Source of the DNA: Bacteroidaceae bacterium
GTDB taxonomy: Bacteria > Bacteroidota > Bacteroidia > Bacteroidales > Bacteroidaceae
NCBI GenBank assembly: GCA_017645305.1
Contig: JAGCPD010000038.1
Location: 1-64,000 of the forward strand
DNA: 64,000 bases
Reading direction: 5' to 3'
The first letter of the stretch is position 1, and every line of letters starts with the position of its first letter. Both the position numbers and the translations under genes were made by a program. The notes under the pieces were generated by a model, which did not search any database, was not told the DNA's origin, and saw only the letters and a list, made by a program, of their open reading frames with translations. Of this stretch, positions 1-8,400 are shown piece after piece.

Positions 1-571
1 TCTCCAGCAAGCGCAACAACAATTCGAGACGCACTTTATCGTGCCATTGTATTTCTTCTGCAAATTCCAAACACTTGAATTCCTCCAGTTGCTTTTCCAA
101 CGTCTTATTGGCTTCTTTCAGTTGAAGATTTTCAGCCTCCAGCTCTGCTATGCGAGATTTAAGTTCAATGAGTTTATCGGCAACGTCATTTACCACATTA
201 GAAGCAACAGCTACCGCCTTATCTTTTGAATTACTATTTGAAAATGGAGAGTTGTCAATTTTAATAACATTCGAGACAGTTGGTGCGGGTTCTACAAGGA
301 CTGTCGTCTTTAAATCAAAAATCCAGTCTTCGAAGTATTGGGGGGCACCTGTTACAGGCCTGCCTAATTCAATAAGAGCCTTACCTCTAGCTATTTTCAA
401 ATCCTTTATGGCTGCTCTTTGCCCCCTGACCGTTCTATGCTTTGCTACGATTTCCCTGACAAGTTCTTCGTCAAAGCCGTCAGTCAGTTTCCATATTTCC
501 TTTCCTGTCAACAACATTATGGCCTCATACGGCATCAGCTTTATCCTTCTTTTCAACTCCTCGTGTGTCAT
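1..571 (-). CDS. Partial coiled-coil protein, unknown function (C-terminus outside window)
   Basis: An open minus-strand frame runs from an ATG at 571 to the window edge, 190 codons with no stop, so the C-terminus is missing. I do not recognise the family. The first ~90 residues are charged; residues ~95-125 form a polar linker with an NSNSK stretch; from ~130 on a Leu/Glu/Lys-rich stretch (KLIELKSRIAELEAENLQLK) has the spacing of a coiled coil. It is the third gene in a minus-strand run behind the MmeI-like enzyme and the 67-codon gene, so a role as an accessory of that system is possible but is only inferred from position. A plus-strand frame over the same bases (150-602) is a shadow without any domain. 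Confidence 0.65.
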   Translation of the reverse strand, partial: MTHEELKRRIKLMPYEAIMLLTGKEIWKLTDGFDEELVREIVAKHRTVRGQRAAIKDLKIARGKALIELGRPVTGAPQYFEDWIFDLKTTVLVEPAPTVSNVIKIDNSPFSNSNSKDKAVAVASNVVNDVADKLIELKSRIAELEAENLQLKEANKTLEKQLEEFKCLEFAEEIQWHDKVRLELLLRLLE

Positions 572-578
572 AGTTTTT

Positions 579-632
579 TTATTTTGTCAGTTGTTGGTAT
601 AGTTTGAATAGTTCTGCCAAACACAGGCTTTC
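579..632 (-). repeat. Duplicated C-terminal tail of the MmeI-like gene
   Basis: Read on the minus strand, these bases encode ESLCLAELFKLYQQLTK followed by TAA. The MmeI-like enzyme ends in ESLLVAELFKMYQKLTK, 13 of 17 residues identical. The fragment is not joined to a start codon; it overlaps the stop of the 67-codon gene in another frame and lies just before the ATG at 571. It looks like the 3' end of a second, diverged copy of the enzyme gene, left by recombination or allele replacement. Confidence 0.7.
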
Positions 633-834
633 AGAATGCTGGTATATCTATGTTGATTACAGGATTGGGCTTTTTCCCCCAATATAGTGCAGAATGGTAT
701 TGATTGACAAAATCGCGGAAATACCACTCGTTCGCTTCTGGGGATAGGCAAAGGCCTCCTTCATTGTATTGGTCGCAATATATCTCTGAAAGATGCAGTA
801 TTGTGGCAAACGTCAGTTCAGACTCTTTCTTCAT
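631..834 (-). CDS. Small protein of unknown function, 67 aa
   Basis: A 67-codon frame starts 4 bases after the stop of the MmeI-like gene, a spacing typical of translational coupling. The product is rich in aromatic residues (YCDQY, EWYFRDFVNQYH, ALYWG) and has no signal peptide, membrane segment or known motif. The stop lies at the beginning of the duplicated enzyme tail, so the protein may have been truncated or extended by the rearrangement there. It could be a small partner of the restriction enzyme or the remainder of a larger gene. It is listed as a gene because of strand, tight spacing and lack of a competing frame, not because the family is known. Confidence 0.5.
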   Translation of the reverse strand: MKKESELTFATILHLSEIYCDQYNEGGLCLSPEANEWYFRDFVNQYHSALYWGKKPNPVINIDIPAF

Positions 835-838
835 ATTC

Positions 839-3772
839 CTATTTCGTTAGTTTTTGATACATTTTGAACAGTTCGGCGACAAGAAGAGATTCCTTGTCTT
901 CACCCATCATGTCGTGGCTGAAGCCGTAGGCATCCATAACGGCACGATCATTGGCAGCATGTGCTTTTTGAAGTTCTACGGGCATTGAAACCCTATCATA
1001 GAGATCGGCCAATGATGAGGTTGGGTACTTGGCACGGGCATCGAGGATGGCTTGTGCAGTTTGCTCTATTTTCTGTAGTTGCTTCTCATTTGGTTTTGGC
1101 CAAGGAAAAGTATTATACACCTGTTCCTTGCTGTAACGATATCGCATCTCTAACCTTCCGCAGACTACTCGCATCCAAGCCATGTGGACATTAGAAGTAA
1201 GTACGCCAAAATGATAGAGCGTGGCATTGGGTATTATTTGTACAGCATCGGAAGTCACTATGCCGGCATTGATGAAACCTATTGGCGCATAGCAACGACG
1301 TTCCGAAGAGACACGAGGTATAAGCAGGCAGTCCTTGCCTTCGGGCTGTGTAATCTGGGCGAACAAATGTGGCACCTTTGCATAACCCTGAGTCGTCTTG
1401 GCAGATGATGATAACCTGAAGTCACGAACAGCCTGTACTCGCTCATATAGTATCTTACTCTGCTTGATGTCTGAAGGCTGGGCATCACGAAGCCATAAGC
1501 AATAACGAGATTTCTGCTTGATAAATTCTTCGGCACCAATATAAGGTCGTATCCACCTCACCAATGACGGTTCCTGGTGTATAAGCATATCTTTTTCCTC
1601 TTCCGATAAGACAAAGTACCCCCCATCACGCGGCTGGTTGCCAAAGTTCATCTGTGGAACATCGCAGAGTGGTGTCTTCTGACTAACAGCAAATGTGTCG
1701 TCACCTTCGAAGAGATAAGGGCTAATATTTCTGACTTTTTTCTTCTCTCCTTCTGTTGTAAACAGATATTTATCCTTGACCTCATCTTTGCTGAAACCGA
1801 CGATGACACAATGAACAGCTGTTTTTTCCGTAGCTTCACTGCTCCACTTGAACGTCTGATAGGCAAAGTTGATGTGTACATGAAAGTCGTTGAATAGTAC
1901 ATTCCATAGAATGGGAACCTGCGAACCCTGGCAAATACTATTTGTAGAGACAAAGCCGGCCCTTGTGTGTGAGTCTCGCATGAGTTTTGCAGCTTTCTTA
2001 TACCAACAGCAAACATAGTCAAGGTCTTGAACATCTTTTATCTTCCCGAACAAGTCCTCAACATCTTTCTTTTGTGAGCTACCTTGCGCCATCATTCTTG
2101 CCCCCACAAATGGCGGGTTGCCGATGATATAGTCGTAATTTATTTCCATTCTAATAAACGAAGGAACAGGAGTGTTGTCAAAAAGGGGAGTGACAATATT
2201 GACTTCTCCAAATTCAACAACAGGTTCACTTACTTTCAATGTTCCCGTATCTTCATGGACGATATGCGTATTTTTAGCATAAATGGTAGGAACGTCTGAC
2301 GGATAGTCTATGATGTTCCAATCCATCCTCAAGGCATTGCCTTCCCTTATATTATTATATGGTTTCAGCGGCAGGAAGTCGATGTCGTGCTTGATAATCT
2401 TTTCTGTCTCGCGGAGCATCTGAGCCTCGGATATCCACAGGGCTGTAGTGGCTACGGTGACTGCAAAGTCGTTTATTTCGATACCGTAGAACTGCTGGAT
2501 GCTGACCTTGATAAGATTCTCCATGTCAAAACCGAAGAAGGACTGACCGTGATAGCGTTCGCGGATGACTTCATTCTCCAAGCGCCGCAGGCTGAGGTAT
2601 GTTTCTGTAAGGAAATTGCCACTACCACAGGCAGGGTCGAGGAAAGTAAGATTAGCCAGCTTGTCCTGATAAGCATCCAGCTTCTTCTGACGCTGCTTTT
2701 CTACCTTCTCTTCAAGAATGGTGTCCAGTTCGCGGCGCAGGTCATTCAGGAACAGCGGGTCAATGACTTTATGGATGTTCTCTATCGAGGTGTAATGCAT
2801 ACCTCCACTGCGGCGCGTCTCTGGGTTCAGGGTGCTCTCGAAAACTGCGCCGAAGATGGTGGGCGATATCTCGCTCCAGTCAAAGTCAAGACTGGCATTC
2901 TGAAGTAAAGTCTGCTTCAGCTCCTCAGTGAACTGCGGGATTTCTATCTCCTCCTCGAACAGTCCACCATTGGTATAAGGGAAGGCTTTAAGGTCGTCCT
3001 TCAGATATTTGCTGCGTTTCTCCTTAGGTGTTTTGAGCACATCGAACAGACGAAGGAGGGCATTGCGCAGGTCGTCTGCCTCATATCGGGCAAGATAGTC
3101 ATGAAACTGGTCGTGCTGGAAGACACCGGCATCTTCTGCATAGAGGCAGAACACGATACGTACACAGAGGATGTTGAGCCAGCGCAGGGCCTTCGCGCTG
3201 TTGTCGTCGTACTGGCGGAGGAGGGCTTCATAGATACGGCCCACTATCTCGCCTGCCTGCATTGAGACCTCCATTTCCTTTCGCAGGTGCTCGCTCTTTA
3301 CATCTACCAGAAACATCAGGCGGTAGTACTCCTTGCCCAGATTTTCCAAGAGAATGCTCTCAGGCTCACCATTGGGCTGCTCCATGTCATAGACAAGGAA
3401 CTCCCGGAAATTGCACGTCACTATCCAGCGGGGATGCTGGCTTAGGGGCAAGCCGGAAACGTATTTCTTCGCCTGCTGGAAGGGATTGAGCACAGCACCA
3501 TCGCTCTGCTCGATGCCTTTGCGCAAGTCCTTAGAAATGGATTTCTGCTCTATCAGTACCTTTGTCGAGGGGATGTGAACATCGATGAAGTTGGTGTTCT
3601 CCACCTTCACCCTCTCTTCGAAGCGAATGAAATGTGTAATATCCTCCACGCCAAAGACATTCTGCAGGAGGTCTGTCCAGAAGAGTTGCGATTCGCTCTT
3701 CTCATCGCCCTTTCCCCGCCATCGCTCGGCAAACTCCGCTGCAGCGAGTGCCATCTGTTTCTCTATCTTCAT
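839..3772 (-). CDS. MmeI-like type II (IIL/IIG) restriction-modification enzyme
   Basis: A 977-residue single-chain restriction-modification protein. The N-terminal region carries a PD-(D/E)xK-like nuclease motif: D64 in FIDVHIPS, then E75-Q-K77 in VLIEQKS. A helical spacer fills roughly 160-370. The methyltransferase core has SAM-binding motif I DPACGSGNF at 379-387 and the adenine-N6 motif NPPF at 552-555. The C-terminal ~350 residues would hold the target-recognition domain and end in a helical tail. In the family one protein both methylates an adenine and cuts at a fixed distance, so no separate endonuclease gene is needed. All key motifs are present and the length is normal, so it is probably active. 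Two further genes follow on the same strand. A promoter lies directly upstream. The recognition sequence cannot be read from this. Confidence 0.88.
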   Translation of the reverse strand: MKIEKQMALAAAEFAERWRGKGDEKSESQLFWTDLLQNVFGVEDITHFIRFEERVKVENTNFIDVHIPSTKVLIEQKSISKDLRKGIEQSDGAVLNPFQQAKKYVSGLPLSQHPRWIVTCNFREFLVYDMEQPNGEPESILLENLGKEYYRLMFLVDVKSEHLRKEMEVSMQAGEIVGRIYEALLRQYDDNSAKALRWLNILCVRIVFCLYAEDAGVFQHDQFHDYLARYEADDLRNALLRLFDVLKTPKEKRSKYLKDDLKAFPYTNGGLFEEEIEIPQFTEELKQTLLQNASLDFDWSEISPTIFGAVFESTLNPETRRSGGMHYTSIENIHKVIDPLFLNDLRRELDTILEEKVEKQRQKKLDAYQDKLANLTFLDPACGSGNFLTETYLSLRRLENEVIRERYHGQSFFGFDMENLIKVSIQQFYGIEINDFAVTVATTALWISEAQMLRETEKIIKHDIDFLPLKPYNNIREGNALRMDWNIIDYPSDVPTIYAKNTHIVHEDTGTLKVSEPVVEFGEVNIVTPLFDNTPVPSFIRMEINYDYIIGNPPFVGARMMAQGSSQKKDVEDLFGKIKDVQDLDYVCCWYKKAAKLMRDSHTRAGFVSTNSICQGSQVPILWNVLFNDFHVHINFAYQTFKWSSEATEKTAVHCVIVGFSKDEVKDKYLFTTEGEKKKVRNISPYLFEGDDTFAVSQKTPLCDVPQMNFGNQPRDGGYFVLSEEEKDMLIHQEPSLVRWIRPYIGAEEFIKQKSRYCLWLRDAQPSDIKQSKILYERVQAVRDFRLSSSAKTTQGYAKVPHLFAQITQPEGKDCLLIPRVSSERRCYAPIGFINAGIVTSDAVQIIPNATLYHFGVLTSNVHMAWMRVVCGRLEMRYRYSKEQVYNTFPWPKPNEKQLQKIEQTAQAILDARAKYPTSSLADLYDRVSMPVELQKAHAANDRAVMDAYGFSHDMMGEDKESLLVAELFKMYQKLTK

Positions 3773-3792
3773 TGTCTGTTAATATTTTGGCC

Positions 3793-3824
3793 CAAAGATA
3801 CGATATTTTTTTATATGCCGCAAA
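3793..3824 (-). promoter_or_regulatory. Promoter of the MmeI-like operon
   Basis: On the minus strand, TTTG (3824-3821), a 20-bp spacer and TATCTTTG (3800-3793) match the Bacteroidetes consensus. The ATG at 3772 lies about 20 bases beyond the -7 box, so the leader is very short. Confidence 0.8.
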
Positions 3825-4109
3825 CTGGTAAACAAAAACTTTATATTGCAAAATTGCATTGCATTTTATTTTTCTGAAAAAAACAAGAGTAGCACGTAGT
3901 AATGTAAAGTATTAATAAATATAGTATAATATAATGATATATAATATTTTATATTATTATTTCTTTCTTTTTCTCTTCTCCCACGATGCTCTAAGATGCA
4001 TTTGCAATGCAATAATGCAATTTTTCTGCTCTCATAAATGAGCAAGGCACAGAGAGGGGCTGTTGGACAGGCTTTTTCTTCCTTATCTGTAACTTATCAT
4101 TGTTTTTTC
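3825..4109. other. AT-rich intergenic region with TGCAATGCA-type repeats
   Basis: No credible gene is present between the divergent MmeI-like and DUF4160 genes. The middle is nearly pure A/T (about 3900-3960). On either side of it lie related short motifs, TTGCATTGCATT at 3854-3865 and GCAATGCAATAATGCAA at 4004-4020, in partly inverted orientation. They could be operator sites for a regulator of the divergent promoters, but no regulator gene is adjacent. Confidence 0.4.
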
Positions 4110-4139
4110 TTGTCAATTCAGAAAAACCTTGTAACTTTG
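4110..4139 (+). promoter_or_regulatory. Promoter for the DUF4160/DUF2442 pair
   Basis: TTG at 4110-4112, 19-bp gap, TAACTTTG at 4132-4139. The start codon at 4166 is 26 bases downstream. Confidence 0.75.
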
Positions 4140-4165
4140 CAAAAAGAAAAAGATATGTTTAAGTA

Positions 4166-4462
4166 ATGCCAAAAATACTACTATATATAACAGCAAAGAT
4201 TATATGGCAGTTCCTGTTCTGGAATACTGACTATAACGAGAACCGTGCTCATGTACATGTAGGCAAGCGTAGTACGGAAAATCTTTGCAAGATATGGCTG
4301 GAACCATCCATTGAATTGGACAAACAGGGTGACTTGACTGACGCTCAGGCAAAAGAGGTGTTGGAAATAGCCAAAGCATATCGTGAAAAATTGCTTAATC
4401 AGTGGAATCTATTCAAACAAGGGAAAAAAATAAAAATGATAACGGTAAAGAAAACCAAATAA
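4166..4462 (+). CDS. DUF4160 domain protein
   Basis: A 98-residue protein with the hallmarks of DUF4160: a hydrophobic opening strand, then a His-rich N-E-N-R-A-H-V-H-V segment (~27-35), followed by a Leu/Glu-rich helical half (EVLEIAKAYREKLLNQWNLF). Genes of this family often stand directly before a DUF2442 gene, as here. The pair behaves in gene neighbourhoods like a toxin-antitoxin or small regulatory pair; the biochemical role is not established. The start at 4166 fits the promoter at 4110-4139. The C-terminus is rich in lysine. Confidence 0.8.
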   Translation: MPKILLYITAKIIWQFLFWNTDYNENRAHVHVGKRSTENLCKIWLEPSIELDKQGDLTDAQAKEVLEIAKAYREKLLNQWNLFKQGKKIKMITVKKTK

Positions 4463-4473
4463 CAAATCGCATT

Positions 4474-4743
4474 ATGTATAGGAAAGAAGGATATTGGGAT
4501 GTGAAGCCGAGAATTAAGCGGCTATCTTTTCCGAAGAGAGGAAAGTTTCAGGTTGACCTTCAGGATGGTCGGTCTGTGGTGATGCCAGTCTCTGCTTTCC
4601 CGTCCCTGAAAAAAGTTCCAACAAAGGAACGTGGCAATTGGTATCTTATGGGTGGTGGAGTTACATGGGATTCATGCCCCGAGGTCATACACATAGAACA
4701 GATATTAGGTAATTACATGAATTATGCCCATGAGCAGATATAG
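4474..4743 (+). CDS. DUF2442 domain protein
   Basis: An 89-residue protein when started at the ATG at 4474, which lies 12 bases after the stop of the DUF4160 gene. An upstream in-frame ATG at 4402 is unlikely because it would overlap the neighbour and add an Asn/Lys-rich leader. DUF2442 features are visible: the RIKRLSFPKRGKFQVDLQDG strand pair, the central S-x-FPSL segment with VPTKERGNWYLMGGG, and the terminal sequence GVTWDSCPEVIHIEQILG. DUF2442 proteins are small beta-rich proteins, sometimes DNA binding, and the usual partner of DUF4160. The two genes almost certainly form one transcription unit. Confidence 0.82.
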   Translation: MYRKEGYWDVKPRIKRLSFPKRGKFQVDLQDGRSVVMPVSAFPSLKKVPTKERGNWYLMGGGVTWDSCPEVIHIEQILGNYMNYAHEQI

Positions 4744-4747
4744 CCGT

Positions 4748-4755
4748 AACTTTGC
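4748..4755 (+). promoter_or_regulatory. -7 box immediately before a start codon
   Basis: TAACTTTG lies only 3 bases before the ATG at 4759. Transcription from it would give a leaderless or almost leaderless message for the thioredoxin-like gene. A clear -33 element is not visible. Confidence 0.6.
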
Positions 4756-4758
4756 AAT

Positions 4759-5262
4759 ATGAAAAGAAAGGTTATAATTACTGCTCTAACGGCTCTTCTA
4801 ATGTTGAAGGCGAACGCACAGACAACATCAAAAAGGGTCTATGACGAGGATATCAATCCCATGGAACAGATTGACCGGGCTGTAGCGAAAGCACAGTCGG
4901 AAGAGAAGTTCGTTATCTGCCAGGTTGGCGGTAACTGGTGTCCCTGGTGCCTGCGCTTTGCGGAGTTCATCACCAACGACACAACCATCAGCAAGGTTAT
5001 AGACGAGAATTTTGTCTATATTCATGTGAACTACAATCCGCGCAAGTCGGAGAACCCGGAGAAGGCGGCTCTTGCCAAGGCTATGCTGAAACGACTGAAC
5101 AACCCTGCCCGATTCGGCTTCCCGGTTTTTGTTGTGCTGGACAGCCAAGGAAAGGTTATTCACATTCAGGATTCAAGCTTCCTGGAGGAAGGGAAAGGAT
5201 ATAACCAGGAGAAGGTGCTGCGTTTCTTTAAAAACTGGACTCCCAAGGTGGTAAGGGATTAG
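4759..5262 (+). CDS. Exported thioredoxin-like protein
   Basis: A 167-residue protein with an N-terminal signal sequence (Lys-rich start, hydrophobic ITALTALLMLKANA, likely cleavage near residue 20). The thioredoxin fold is indicated by the redox motif W-C61-P-W-C64 inside VGGNWCPWCLRF, then a long helix and the cis-proline strand FGFPVFVVLDSQGKVI. This resembles the DUF255/Thioredoxin_7 branch rather than classic thioredoxin. It probably reduces or isomerises disulfides, or senses redox state, in the periplasm. It stands alone between a DUF2442 gene and the glycan-degradation region and seems to have its own promoter. Its stop codon forms the first bases of a heptamer tract. Confidence 0.85.
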   Translation: MKRKVIITALTALLMLKANAQTTSKRVYDEDINPMEQIDRAVAKAQSEEKFVICQVGGNWCPWCLRFAEFITNDTTISKVIDENFVYIHVNYNPRKSENPEKAALAKAMLKRLNNPARFGFPVFVVLDSQGKVIHIQDSSFLEEGKGYNQEKVLRFFKNWTPKVVRD

Positions 5263-5286
5263 CGGTTAGTGGTTAGCGGTTAGCGA
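5259..5286. repeat. Heptamer tract, TTAGCGG type, 4 units
   Basis: Four units of 7 bp (TTAGCGG, TTAGTGG, TTAGCGG, TTAGCGA). The first unit includes the stop codon of the thioredoxin-like gene. Confidence 0.9.
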
Positions 5287-5316
5287 GGTTTAACGAAAAC
5301 CAAAACGAAAAACGTT

Positions 5317-5344
5317 TTAGACTTTAGACGTTAGGCGTTAGACT
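5317..5344. repeat. Heptamer tract, TTAGACK type, 4 units
   Basis: Four units of 7 bp (TTAGACT, TTAGACG, TTAGGCG, TTAGACT), 30 bp after the previous tract, in the otherwise empty space before the 1425-codon gene. Confidence 0.9.
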
Positions 5345-5456
5345 TTAGTAACGAGAACGAAGTGGCAATTGTGAATTATAAATTATAAAAGGATTAGGGA
5401 GTAGTACTATAAAACACAAAAGATTGTTACCTTAAAGTATAGAATAAATCAGTATT

Positions 5457-8400
5457 ATGAAAACAACGACACGGTTACTTAAATTCAGGTTCCTTGCTCT
5501 GCTTGTCTTCCTCGCCGTTACGGTGAGCGCGCAGAACAAGTCAGAATATGCTTCTGTTCTTCTGAATGCCGATTGGGGCTGGCAGAGTCGCGGGGGTGTA
5601 GAATACGGAAAGGCAAGCTTTGCCGACCTGTACGGCTCTCCACAGACGGTATCGATTGCCAAATACTCTCTGGCAACAATGGACACCAAGCTATACATTA
5701 AGGAACACTCTACGCAGGGGACTAACGGCCTTGCTGCAGAGGCCGGTGCTACGGCGGCCATCAACGGAAGCTATTTCAACATGAGCACGTGTACCTCCAC
5801 AACGGCTCTCTGGGTGAACGGCACACAGATTGCTACCACTTCCGCCGAAGAGTATGCCCGCTGCAACGGTGTCCTGGGCTTTAAGAACGGGGGATTCTGG
5901 TTAGAACCATACAGCTCTGCCAACACTGCCGAAGACCATGCCGCTTGGGGCAAAAAGTATGACAGCTACATAGTTTCCGGACCAATAATCAGACGGAATG
6001 GCGTGAGCATGGATGCCAATGTCGGTGGAGAAGGCTTTTACGGCCCACATCCGCGTACAATGCTTGGCAAATGTGCAGACGGCACGATATATATGGTAAT
6101 AGCAGAAGGGCGATTGGACGGTGCCACAGGCTTCTCGCTTGCCAATCTGGTAAGTCTGGCAGAGGACCTGGATATGACGGATGCCATCAATCTGGACGGC
6201 GGCGGCTCGTCAACGCTTTGGGTAAGCGGTGCCGGAGTCATCAACAGACCCAGCGGCGGTTCGGTACGCAATGTGCCGAATATCATCATAGCAACGCCCA
6301 GCACACATGAACACAGCTATGTCAACGGCTTCTGCACCTGCGTGGCAGCTCAATACCAGCCTGCAACCCAAGACAGCAATGGCTACTATGAGATTGACAA
6401 TGGCGGCAAGCTATTCTGGCTGGCTCAGATGGTGAACAACGGGAACGGAACGGCCAATGCCCGACTGACAGCAGACATTGACCTAGAGAACCGCCCGTGG
6501 GTTCCGATGGGCAACGCAACAAATAAACATGGCGGGGAGTTTGACGGTCAGAACCATAGCATAAAGAACTTCTGTGTTGAGACTGACGAAACGACGCTCT
6601 ACTCGGCTTTCATCGGACAACACAATGGTACGAAGGATGTCCACAACTTCAAAATCTCCGGCTCTATAACAGCTTCGGGTGCCACCGAGAACCATTATGC
6701 AGCCGGTGTGGTGGCTTACTCTACCGGCAGCCATAAGATAGAGGACATCTGGTGCTCTGTAGATATAAACAATCCAGCCACAGACCAGGTGTCGCTTCGT
6801 ATGGCGGGCATCGTGACAAAGGCAGAAGGGAGCACCATCAACCGTTGCGTGTATGACGGCACAGTAAACGGAGCTGCCACCAACCTGCAGGTGGCAGGTA
6901 TCCTTGGCTGGCCAAATGCCAATAACACCACGGTAAGCAACTGCCTGTTTGCCGGCTCTCTGGTTTCCACCGGCACAAAAACCAACAGTGCCTATCTGGG
7001 CGGCATCATCGGTTATAGCAGTAGTGCACGAACCGGCCTCAGTTTTGTCAACAACCTGAGCATCGGTAGCATAAGCAGCCCCAAGAGTGCCATCCGCAGC
7101 GGCGCACTGGTGGGCAACAATACGGCTGATGTCACATCATTCAACAACAATTACATTCTGGAGAACCAGCCAATAGCCGGCACTACCACGTCATCGGGAA
7201 AGGTGCCTGCCGTTACAGAGGTGACCGCTGAACAACTTACCGACGGCACACTGCCCGGAAAACTGGATGCCGAAAACTGGACCCAGGGCACAAAATACCC
7301 CGTGCCACAGGACAATAACGAGCAGACGACTGAGGATGACATGACGGTGGCCGGTATCAAATACATGATTACCGGTGACAACACGGTGGCTGTGACGTAT
7401 CCTAACGAGGAACAGCCTTCGACGAGCAACCCATGTTCCTACAGCGGTGAGGTGACGATTCCGGCAAAGGTGACAATCAAAGGAAAAACCTACAACGTGA
7501 CAGCCGTAGGAGACTATGCCTTCCATTGTGCCAACATCACAGCACTCAACCTGCCCGAGGGCATTACGACACTGGGCTACAAGGCCATCTATCAGACCCA
7601 GCTCACGGAGATTGTGGTGCCCAATTCTGTTACGCTGATGGACTACGAGGCACTGGGCTACAACAAGGTGCTTGAGAAAATTACCTTCGGTGAGAATATC
7701 GCTGCCAATACATGGGGCGACAAGCTATGCATCTACGGCGGCAAGAAATACGAGGTGTATATGAACTGCGACGCTGTGCCCAAACTGCGTTCCTACACCT
7801 TCGACTTCACTGGAGCCAATGTACATGTGCGTCCGGCGATGTACGCAGCTTTTACGGAGGATTCAGCCTGGAGCACCTACGACATCATAGGCGACCTTTG
7901 GAAGGAATGTACCTATGACGACCTGCAGAAGGTAATCCGTGACTATACTCCGAAGGTACCCACCGGCGATGCCATAGGCACCGACCCCGGATGCTACAGC
8001 ATAAGCAGTGCAAAGGCAATGAGCGATGCTATTGCTGAGGCGCAGGCACTGGACGAGAACGCCACGCTGGAGCAACTTAACAATGCCATCAACGGAATAC
8101 AGATTGCGTATGATGCACTTTACTGTTACCCGCTTCAAGAGGGCTATTACTACATCGAAAACGTGGCCTTCCCCGGCTATATGCTGCAGGGTGATGCCGT
8201 GAACGCAAGCAAGGACGGACTGAAGGCGGTAACCCTTGAAGAAACGGAGACTCCGACCTACTTCAAACTAACCCGCAAGAACGGCAACTGGCAGATGCAG
8301 TGCGCTGACAACGGGATGTACGTGGGCACCGTAGTAGGCAGTAACAGCAATGGCAGGCCTATATCTCTGACAGAGGATGCACGCTATGAGCAAGTGATAA

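Noticed and set aside
150..602. 150-codon plus-strand frame at the left edge
   Set aside because: Antisense to the coiled-coil gene; low-complexity Ser/Phe-rich product without any motif.
5259..5344. Possible CRISPR array or telomere-like repeat
   Set aside because: Units are only 7 bp, degenerate and without spacers; no cas genes or chromosome end.
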